This document shows positions 6,056 to 11,794 of a stretch of 18,488 nt of DNA, piece by piece (the stretch's first letter is position 1; the number at the start of each line of letters is the position of its first letter). Below the pieces are notes generated by a model. That model searched no databases. It was not told the DNA's origin and was given only the letters and a program-made list of their open reading frames with translations. Position numbers and translations under genes: made by a program. Origin of the DNA: Candidatus Nomurabacteria bacterium RIFCSPHIGHO2_01_FULL_39_10 (GTDB lineage Bacteria; Patescibacteriota; Minisyncoccia; Phycocordibacterales; UBA9973); the NCBI GenBank assembly GCA_001786805.1, contig MFTJ01000059.1, forward strand, positions 1 to 18,488. Direction: 5' to 3'.

Positions 6056-6397
6056 ATGAAAATACTTGTTGTGAAAAAGCCATGGGGGAAGTTTGAACAA
6101 TTTACTCACAACGAGCTTGCGACTGTGAAAATTATTTCTGTTGATTCCAATAGTTCACTTTCTCTGCAGTATCACAATCATCGGTCTGAATTTTGGAGAG
6201 TTCTTTCCGGGCATCCGATTTTGACCATTGGTGAGAAAAAAATAAACGTAAAACCCGGAGATGAATTTACAATCAAAGAGTTGGAAAAACATCGCATAGA
6301 AACCAAAGAAGATTCCACGCAGATTCTGGAAATATCTTGCGGGGATTTTGATGAAAATGATATTATAAGAATAGAGGACAAATATGGTCGCGCTTAA
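6056..6397 (+). CDS. Type II phosphomannose isomerase cupin (stand-alone)
   Basis: This 113-residue single cupin matches the C-terminal isomerase domain of bifunctional type II mannose-6-phosphate isomerase/GDP-mannose pyrophosphorylases. It has the KPWGKFEQF start, SLQYHNHRSEFW (34-47; metal ligands His40, His42, Glu45), a second motif with His79, and the diagnostic ending EISCGDFDENDIIRIEDKYGR. It should interconvert mannose-6-phosphate and fructose-6-phosphate with a bound divalent metal. The guanylyltransferase domain usually fused to it is absent. The ATG at 6056 is preferred over GTG 6050 because of promoter spacing. Its last 14 nt overlap the start of the first GH130 gene, which ties it directly to mannoside metabolism. 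Confidence 0.87.
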   Translation: MKILVVKKPWGKFEQFTHNELATVKIISVDSNSSLSLQYHNHRSEFWRVLSGHPILTIGEKKINVKPGDEFTIKELEKHRIETKEDSTQILEISCGDFDENDIIRIEDKYGRA

Positions 6398-7568
6398 AAA
6401 GAAAAAAATAATAAGAAGGGTGGGAGCAAAAAAAGTTGATTCTCTTTCTGGTTCTATCCGTCTGCGCGGTAGAAAAATAATAAAAAAGACCAAAAAAAAG
6501 ACCAAAGTTTTTGACTTAAAAAAGCCGGCTAAAAAACCGGCGAGAAAAATCATCCATTTTGATTTAAAAAGATCAAAGCAAAATCCGATTATTGAACCGA
6601 CCCTTCATTCTTATTGGGAATCAAAAGCAACTTTCAATCCGACCGCTCTCTATCATGACGGCAAGGTGCATATTATTTATAGAGCCATCGGGGACAGCGA
6701 TATTTCGGTATTGGGTTACGCAAAAAGCGATGATGGTTACAGTATTGATAAAGACTCAAAGGATATAGCCTATTATAGTAAACAAAGACCATTAGTTCGA
6801 AGAAAAAAATTGTCCAGACTTTCATACATTTCCGGCGGCGGATGGGGTGGCGGATGCGAGGACCCCAGGCTGACGCTTTTGGACGACCAAGTTTATCTGA
6901 TATATACCGCTTTTGACGGATGGGGTTCCGTGCGAATGGCGATGACTTCCATAAGTTTGGAGGATTTTATATCCAGAAATTGGAATTGGAAAGAGCCGGT
7001 TCTCATTTCTCCACCAGGACAAATACACAAAAATTGGGTTCTTTTTCCAGAAAGAATTAAAGGGAAATACGCGATTTTGCACGCCATTTCTCCGACAATC
7101 ATGATAGATTATTTTGATAGCCTAGACGAACTTGACGGAGAGAATTTTATTCACAGCATTCATCAGGGCAGTGTCTTGTGGGGGTCTCGGGATAAATTGG
7201 TGCGCGGGGTGGGACCGGCTCCGATAAAAACAAAATACGGCTGGCTGGTTTTGTATCACAAAATGGAGTCGCATGATTCTCACCGATACAAGCTTTGGGC
7301 GATGATTCTGGACGCAAAAGATCCTACTAAAATTTTATATAATTCTCAGCATCCTATTCTTGAACCGGACTTGTGGTATGAAAATGAGGGATACAAAGGA
7401 GGAGTGGTGTATTCCTGCGGGGCAGTCGTAAAAGACGGAGAATTATTTGTGTATTATGGCGGCGCCGACAAGGTTTCCTGCGTGGCAACAGCGAATCTAG
7501 ATGCTTTCTTGGAAGAACTCAAACATTCCAAAGTTTCTATATTAAAAAGTACAAAAATCAAAGCATAA
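6384..7568 (+). CDS. GH130-family mannoside phosphorylase/hydrolase with basic N-tail
   Basis: This 394-residue cytoplasmic protein has two parts. Residues 1-57 are an unusual tail rich in Lys and Arg, with KKTKKKTK and KKPAKKPARK runs and no good later start codon. Residues 62-385 are a five-bladed beta-propeller of GH130 type with the family motifs FNPTALY (84-90), GCEDPRLTL (157-165; Asp160 is the expected general acid), TAFDG, IKTKYGWLVLYH and YYGGAD (357-362). GH130 enzymes split beta-mannosides with phosphate to give alpha-mannose-1-phosphate, or run in reverse, and some members hydrolyse instead. The start overlaps the cupin gene by 14 nt, and a GAGG six bases upstream is the nearest thing to a Shine-Dalgarno in this operon. 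There is no signal peptide, so its substrates must be inside the cell. The linkage acted on is unknown. Confidence 0.87.
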   Translation: MVALKKKKIIRRVGAKKVDSLSGSIRLRGRKIIKKTKKKTKVFDLKKPAKKPARKIIHFDLKRSKQNPIIEPTLHSYWESKATFNPTALYHDGKVHIIYRAIGDSDISVLGYAKSDDGYSIDKDSKDIAYYSKQRPLVRRKKLSRLSYISGGGWGGGCEDPRLTLLDDQVYLIYTAFDGWGSVRMAMTSISLEDFISRNWNWKEPVLISPPGQIHKNWVLFPERIKGKYAILHAISPTIMIDYFDSLDELDGENFIHSIHQGSVLWGSRDKLVRGVGPAPIKTKYGWLVLYHKMESHDSHRYKLWAMILDAKDPTKILYNSQHPILEPDLWYENEGYKGGVVYSCGAVVKDGELFVYYGGADKVSCVATANLDAFLEELKHSKVSILKSTKIKA

Positions 7569-7571
7569 TTT

Positions 7572-9491
7572 ATGTTCGTTGTAAAAAGATCTCATCACAA
7601 TCCAATTCTTTTTCCCGATAAAAATCATTATTGGGAAGCTTCGGCTGTTTTTAATATGAGCGTTATTAAAAACGGAAAAATGTTTTATGGAGTTTATCGC
7701 GCTATTTCCGCGACGGACAGAATGCGCAAACCCGAGCAGATTTCAATCATAGGCGTCGGCAAAAGCAAAGACGGCAGGCATTTCGGCGAACGAGAGCAGT
7801 TTATCACGCCGCAGGAAGAATGGGAAAAATACGGCTGTGAAGACCCGCGGGTTACTTTTTTTGAGGGGAATTATTATATATTTTATACAGCGCTTTCCAA
7901 ATATCCGTTTGAGGCGAGCGGAATCAAGGTGGCGATGGCTGTTTCAAAAGATTTAAAAAAAATCAAAGAACGGCATTTGGTAACGCCATTTAATGCGAAA
8001 GCCATGACCCTTTTTCCGGAGCGCGTAAATGGAAAAATCACCGTGATTCTTTCAGTCAATACAGATATGCCTCCCGCGAAGATCGGGATAGCGCAGGTAG
8101 ATAAAATAGAAGAATTATGGAATTCAAAATTTTGGGAGGGTTGGTATAAGGAGATAGACAAGCACGTTATTGATTTTAAAAGGTCTCCCTATGACCACAT
8201 TGAGGTTGGCGCTACGCCTGTCAAAACTTCTCACGGCTGGATTTTTGTGTATTCGCATATTCAAAATTATTTTGAAAGAAGCAATCTTGACCGCATATTT
8301 GGGGTTGAAGCGGTAATTCTGGATTTAAATAATCCGCTTAAAATTCTTGGGCGCACCAGTGGTCCAATGTTCGCTCCCCGCGAATCATACGAACTTTTAG
8401 GTCATGTTCCGGATGTAATTTTTCCAACAGGATCAATAATAAAAGAAAATACGCTTTTTATATACTATGGGGCGGCTGATATGACAACCTGCCTTGCTCA
8501 TGTAAACCTAAACGATCTAATAGGGACGATGACAAGTCCAAGATGGCATTTTAAGCGTTCTTCAAAAAATCCAATCATTACTCCCATTAAAGAACATTTT
8601 TGGGAAGGGAAAGCCACCTTCAATCCCGCTGCGCTGAGGATAAAAAATACAACTCATATATTGTATCGCGCGTTTTCCAATGACAACACTTCTTTTATCG
8701 GTTATGCGTCAACCAAAGACGGCATCAACATTGATGAGCGGTTGGCGGAGCCTATATATAGCCCCAGAGAGGATTTTGAATCAAAAAAAATCGCCGGAGG
8801 AAATTCCGGCTGTGAAGACCCGCGTCTGACTTTAATCGGGAAAACAATTTATATGTGCTACACCGCTTTTGACGGCATTGGTCCGCCCAGAGTCGCCATT
8901 ACCTCTATTGCCGAGAAAGATTTTCTGCAAAAAAAATGGAAATGGGCAAAGCCTGTTTTAATTACTCCGCCCGGTTTTGACGACAAAGACACCTGTATTT
9001 TTCCGGAAAAGGTTAAAGGGCAATATTTTTTTCTGCATCGGGTGGGCAACGAAATATGCGGGGACTATTTGAAGTCTCTTGATTTTACCAAAGAGTCCGT
9101 AAAAAAATGCATCAGAATTATCGGACCGCGAATAAACAGCTGGGATAGCTCAAAAGTTGGTATCTCCGCTCCGCCCATAAAAACCAAATCAGGCTGGCTT
9201 CTTTTATATCATGGTGTTTCTAAAAGCCACAATACTTATCGTGTCGGGGTAGTCTTGCTAGACCTCAAAGACCCGGCAATAGTGCTTGCCCGCACCACCG
9301 ACCCCATATTTGCGCCGGAAGAAAAATATGAAAAAGAAGGAATAGTAAACAATGTTGTTTTCCCGTGCGGGATGGCTGTGCAAGACAAACTGCTGTACAT
9401 TTATTACGGTGGCGCGGACACAGTGGTCGGCGTGGCGACTATTGAGCTGGATGTTATTCTGAAGGTTCTGACGAGGGATGTGGGGAAATAG
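7572..9491 (+). CDS. Tandem two-domain GH130 protein
   Basis: This 639-residue protein contains two complete GH130 propellers in one chain, about twice the usual family length. Domain A (1-315) has YWEASAVFN, GCEDPRVTF (Asp91) and YYGAAD. Domain B (322-635) has FWEGKATFNPAAL, GCEDPRLTL (Asp416), TAFDG, IKTKSGWLLLYH and YYGGAD. Domain B looks clearly closer to the single-domain protein encoded just upstream than to domain A, judging by the shared FNP(T/A)AL, TAFDG and SPPG/TPPG blocks. That points to duplication of a neighbouring gene followed by fusion. Both Asp residues are kept, so both sites may be active, perhaps with different linkage preference. The gene starts 3 nt after the first GH130 gene without a Shine-Dalgarno. 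No signal peptide is present. Confidence 0.87.
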   Translation: MFVVKRSHHNPILFPDKNHYWEASAVFNMSVIKNGKMFYGVYRAISATDRMRKPEQISIIGVGKSKDGRHFGEREQFITPQEEWEKYGCEDPRVTFFEGNYYIFYTALSKYPFEASGIKVAMAVSKDLKKIKERHLVTPFNAKAMTLFPERVNGKITVILSVNTDMPPAKIGIAQVDKIEELWNSKFWEGWYKEIDKHVIDFKRSPYDHIEVGATPVKTSHGWIFVYSHIQNYFERSNLDRIFGVEAVILDLNNPLKILGRTSGPMFAPRESYELLGHVPDVIFPTGSIIKENTLFIYYGAADMTTCLAHVNLNDLIGTMTSPRWHFKRSSKNPIITPIKEHFWEGKATFNPAALRIKNTTHILYRAFSNDNTSFIGYASTKDGINIDERLAEPIYSPREDFESKKIAGGNSGCEDPRLTLIGKTIYMCYTAFDGIGPPRVAITSIAEKDFLQKKWKWAKPVLITPPGFDDKDTCIFPEKVKGQYFFLHRVGNEICGDYLKSLDFTKESVKKCIRIIGPRINSWDSSKVGISAPPIKTKSGWLLLYHGVSKSHNTYRVGVVLLDLKDPAIVLARTTDPIFAPEEKYEKEGIVNNVVFPCGMAVQDKLLYIYYGGADTVVGVATIELDVILKVLTRDVGK

Positions 9492-9496
9492 AAGTG

Positions 9497-9505
9497 TGCT
9501 ATAAT
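9497..9505 (+). promoter_or_regulatory. Extended -10 (TGCTATAAT) upstream of the broken small gene and hpf
   Basis: TG-C-TATAAT at 9497-9505 ends 7 nt before the ATG at 9513. It lies 5 nt after the stop of the tandem GH130 gene and is the only promoter visible for hpf. Confidence 0.65.
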
Positions 9506-9512
9506 AGGAAAC

Positions 9513-9854
9513 ATGGATGAAATTTCCAAAAATGTTATGGGCAGTGGTCCTAAAATAGATTCTTTAGAAAAAAAATCTATGCGTGATGCTGTTCGTAGTA
9601 AGTTTAATGTGATTTCATCTAGAGTAACAAAAAGGGCTAGAGAAGATAAAGAAACATTTAATAGGTTTCAATAAGAGATTTTTGATTTTTTTTCTTCTTT
9701 AGAGAAAGAATATCCCAATGTCCGAAAATACCTTATAACGCACATACTTTTTGGAAGTGGTCCAACCATAGATGGTAATTCAGTATATGATGATTTTACA
9801 GGGAAACACTCTGTAAAAAAATTTGTGGATGATTTAGAAAAAAAATATCCATAA
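9513..9854 (+). pseudogene. Small gene interrupted by one in-frame TAA
   Basis: From the ATG at 9513 the frame codes for 53 residues (MDEISKNVMGSGPKID... ending KETFNRFQ) and meets TAA at 9672-9674. The same frame then continues for 59 further codons (EIFDFFSSLEKEYPNVRKYL... ending LEKKYP) to a second TAA at 9852-9854. Both halves have ordinary protein composition, and no ATG, TTG or early GTG allows separate translation of the second half. The simplest reading is a 112-residue ancestral protein with one nonsense change, for example CAA or GAA to TAA. Alternatives are readthrough, or a short functional 53-residue product. A GSGP(K/T)ID motif occurs once in each half. The family is not recognised. 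hpf begins 4 nt after the second stop. Confidence 0.65.
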
Positions 9855-9858
9855 TTAT

Positions 9859-10254
9859 ATGCAAATAAATTTAGTGGGTAAAAATATAGAGTTGACGGAG
9901 GCTATTAAAAGCTATGTTTCAAAGAGGGTTACCAATTTAGAAAAATTGCTTACTCGGATTGAGGAAAGAGGCGGGAAAGTGATGGCGAATTTTGAGGTGG
10001 GGAAGTCTACTAATCATCATAAAGGAGGAGAGGTTTTTCACACTGATTGTTTGATAAAAATAGACGGCAAAGAATTTTACGGCAGCGCCGATAAGGAAGA
10101 TTTATACGAGGCGATAGATGCCGTGAAAAACAGTCTTTACAACGAGATAAACAAAAACAAAGACCGCAAGCAGACTCTATTCCGCCACGGAGCCTTGAGT
10201 GTCAAAAGAATGCTTAAAGGTCTTTCCAAACGGAACCCTTTTACTTCGAAGTAA
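9859..10254 (+). CDS. hpf: Ribosome hibernation-promoting factor (HPF/RaiA family)
   Basis: This 131-residue protein has the beta-alpha-beta-beta-beta-alpha layout of HPF/YfiA: MQINLVGKNIELTEAIKSYV, then strands including HTDCLIKIDGKEFYGS, then a helix DLYEAIDAVKNSLYNEI. It binds the small-subunit decoding region and silences ribosomes in slow growth. After residue 105 comes a basic tail (RHGALSVKRMLKGLSKR) that is much shorter than the dimerisation domain of long HPF, so this is a short-type protein with an extra cationic end. It lies 4 nt after the broken small gene and has no promoter or Shine-Dalgarno of its own. Its last 14 nt overlap the 3' end of fmt on the opposite strand. An AAAGGAGG inside its coding region (10021-10028) is not followed by a gene. 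Confidence 0.92.
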   Translation: MQINLVGKNIELTEAIKSYVSKRVTNLEKLLTRIEERGGKVMANFEVGKSTNHHKGGEVFHTDCLIKIDGKEFYGSADKEDLYEAIDAVKNSLYNEINKNKDRKQTLFRHGALSVKRMLKGLSKRNPFTSK

Positions 10255-11116
10255 ATTTTAAAAACTCTTCGTATTTTATTTCTTTTTTGCCTTCGGGGAG
10301 GATTTTCTTGATTACAAATTTTCCCTCGGTGAGTTCAGCGTCAGTAATTATTATTCTTTTGCTATTTTTAAAGAAAAAAACACGAGGCCAGTGGGTGTAG
10401 GCTCGGAATTTATTATATAAAACATTTGGAGGTTCTTCCTCCAAGTTGACTAGCCCGTCCTCTTTTTTGATTTTTTTACAAAATGTCGCTTGTGATTCAT
10501 CTTGTTTTACCCCTACCGCCTTTGACACCTCCCCCTTAGCAAGGGGGAGGAAGGAGGGGGTCTGTAAAGTTTTTACCAAAAGTTCCCCGCCAATTTTTAT
10601 CAATCGCTTGCGAAGTTCGAACACTTTTTCGTCGGGAAATACGGAGACTTTTTCCTGCGTGATAATTGCTCCGGAATCTAATTTAAACGCCATTTTTTGA
10701 ATCGTTACTCCTGTTTCCGTATCTCCGTTTAAGATGGCGGATTCTACGGGGGAGGCCCCGCGATATTTTGGCAAGAGGGAATAGTGGATATTGATTGAGC
10801 CGAATTTCGGCATATTTAATATCTTTTCCGGAATTATTTTTCCGTACGCGACGACAACAAATAGGTTATAGCTTCTAGCTTCTAACTCCCTAGTAAATTC
10901 TTCATTAAGTTTCTCAGGTTGCAAGTATGGGATGTTGTTTTCTATTGCCCAAATTTTCACAGGCGGGGGAGTAACAATCATTTTGCGTCCTTGTGGTTTA
11001 TCCGGCGAAGTGATAATGAGTGAAGGCAAGTAGCTATTCTGTTTAAGAATTTCTAAAGTTTCACTGGCAACATCAGGAGTGCCGAAAAATATGAAATTAA
11101 TATTATTTGTATTCAC
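10241..11116 (-). CDS. fmt: Methionyl-tRNA formyltransferase
   Basis: This 291-residue enzyme transfers a formyl group from 10-formyl-THF to Met-tRNAi. The N-terminal Rossmann-like domain shows FFGTPDVA (10-17), the INIHYSLLPKYRGASPV signature (108-124) with the catalytic Asn-His pair, and a GDTETGVTI segment. The C-terminal tRNA-binding domain starts near ATFCKKI (210-216). Residues about 185-203, in the linker between the two domains, are encoded by a palindromic repeat element and are not family sequence. The start is GTG at the end of a TTATAAAGT repeat. The protein is slightly shorter than the usual 310 or so residues despite the insertion. It lies last in lepB-hisS-def-fmt and overlaps hpf tail to tail by 14 nt. 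Confidence 0.93.
   Translation of the reverse strand: MNTNNINFIFFGTPDVASETLEILKQNSYLPSLIITSPDKPQGRKMIVTPPPVKIWAIENNIPYLQPEKLNEEFTRELEARSYNLFVVVAYGKIIPEKILNMPKFGSINIHYSLLPKYRGASPVESAILNGDTETGVTIQKMAFKLDSGAIITQEKVSVFPDEKVFELRKRLIKIGGELLVKTLQTPSFLPLAKGEVSKAVGVKQDESQATFCKKIKKEDGLVNLEEEPPNVLYNKFRAYTHWPRVFFFKNSKRIIITDAELTEGKFVIKKILPEGKKEIKYEEFLKFTSK
10509..10561. repeat. Palindromic repeat element inserted in frame in fmt
   Basis: The core CCTCCCCCTT (10528-10537) / AAGGGGGAGG (10541-10550) is a perfect 10-bp stem around the 3-nt loop AGC. Outer flanks ACCCC...CC (10509-10520) and GGAGGGGGT (10553-10561) are roughly complementary. On the fmt strand it is read as TPSFLPLAKGEVSKAVGV without a stop or frameshift. 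The GC-rich content contrasts sharply with the AT-rich gene. Confidence 0.8.
10868..10892. repeat. Degenerate heptamer array (CTARNNN) inside fmt
   Basis: Units ATAGCTT, CTAGCTT, CTAACTC and a partial CCTAG follow one another with 7-bp period. They are translated in fmt as part of LEARSYN. The same CTA(G/A)NNN heptamer form recurs at 11767-11794. Confidence 0.5.
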
Positions 11117-11147
11117 TTTATAAACTTTATAACTTTTTACTTTATAA
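11115..11147. repeat. Three copies of the 9-mer ACTTTATAA between def and fmt
   Basis: Copies at 11115-11123, 11124-11132 and 11139-11147 are identical; the first two are contiguous and the third follows 6 nt of mainly T. They fill the whole def-fmt gap. Read on the minus strand each is TTATAAAGT, and the last one runs into the fmt GTG start. The middle copy gives a TATAAA 9 nt before that GTG and could act as a weak -10. Confidence 0.65.
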
Positions 11148-11750
11148 CTATTTCGGCGTTTCCGCTTTTATATCTTTCGCGTGGTCTGTAAAAAGTATGC
11201 CGTCTAGGTGGTCCGTCTCATGCTGAAAAATCTGCGCCAAAAGTCCGGACGCGCCACGGGTAAACTTTCTACCATTTTCGTCATAAGCGGTGATAGTAGC
11301 CTTTTTAGAGCGGAAAGTTCTTCCGTAAAGCGGACGGACGGAAAGACAGCCCTCCGGCACCCAATCCTTTTTCCGGGAAAGTTTGGAAATTTTGGGATTG
11401 ATGAATATAAGATCCTTTGGTATTTCCTCCCTCTCCTTTACAAGGAGAGGATTGGTCTGCCCGCCTTCGCTTCGCTCAGGCGAAAGCGGGCGGGGGTGAG
11501 GTGTATTAACAGATTCCTCTCTTTTCTCAGAGAAGCCTGCCTCTAAAACTTTTCCCGACACGATAAAAATCCGCAAAGAATATCCAATCTGTGGCGCGGC
11601 GATAGCTACACCGTCGCTTTGGCTTTTTAGAGACTCAGACATTTCTTTCAGAATTTTTTTTATTTTTGCTGTTTGTACAGAGTGGACAGGAACCTCAACG
11701 GCTGTCTTACGCAGAACTTTTTCATCTTTTTGTAAAATTTTTTTAGACAT
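11148..11750 (-). CDS. def: Peptide deformylase with an in-frame repeat insertion
   Basis: This 200-residue metalloenzyme removes the N-formyl group from new proteins. The three family motifs are present: GVAIAAPQ (48-55, usually GxGLAAPQ, so the third position is Ala), EGCLS (133-137, metal ligand Cys) and QHETDH (176-181, metal-binding His pair with Glu177 as catalyst). Residues about 82-109 (NTPHPRPLSPERSEGG...LLVKEREE) are coded by palindromic repeat DNA placed in frame between the first and second motifs, a surface-loop position in this family. All catalytic residues survive, so the enzyme is probably active. It lies between hisS and fmt, so the genes that add and remove the formyl group are adjacent. 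No Shine-Dalgarno precedes the ATG. Confidence 0.93.
   Translation of the reverse strand: MSKKILQKDEKVLRKTAVEVPVHSVQTAKIKKILKEMSESLKSQSDGVAIAAPQIGYSLRIFIVSGKVLEAGFSEKREESVNTPHPRPLSPERSEGGQTNPLLVKEREEIPKDLIFINPKISKLSRKKDWVPEGCLSVRPLYGRTFRSKKATITAYDENGRKFTRGASGLLAQIFQHETDHLDGILFTDHAKDIKAETPK
11425..11505. repeat. Composite palindromic repeat inserted in frame in def
   Basis: Two hairpins lie side by side. The first is CCTCTCCTT (11430-11438) / AAGGAGAGG (11442-11450), a perfect 9-bp stem with 3-nt loop TAC, the same plan as the fmt element. The second is GCCCGCCTTCGC (11459-11470) / GCGAAAGCGGGC (11480-11491), 12 bp with one mismatch and a 9-nt loop. A flank GGGGGTGAGGTG (11492-11503) follows. 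No stop codon arises in the def frame. Confidence 0.8.
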
Positions 11751-11766
11751 TGTATTTTACTCTTTT

Positions 11767-11794
11767 CTAGAACCTAGTCCCTAGCACCTAATCT
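11767..11794. repeat. Degenerate heptamer array (CTARNNN) between hisS and def
   Basis: Four consecutive 7-bp units are CTAGAAC, CTAGTCC, CTAGCAC and CTAATCT. They nearly fill the hisS-def gap, and the last unit enters the hisS stop codon. They share the CTA(G/A)NNN pattern with the array inside fmt. Confidence 0.55.

Noticed and set aside
9672..9674. Internal stop explained by an alternative genetic code
   Set aside because: The codon is TAA, not TGA. Several genes (1915-1917, 4699-4701, 14610-14612, 14679-14681) end with TGA, so the code is standard, and TAA is the stop of many genes here.
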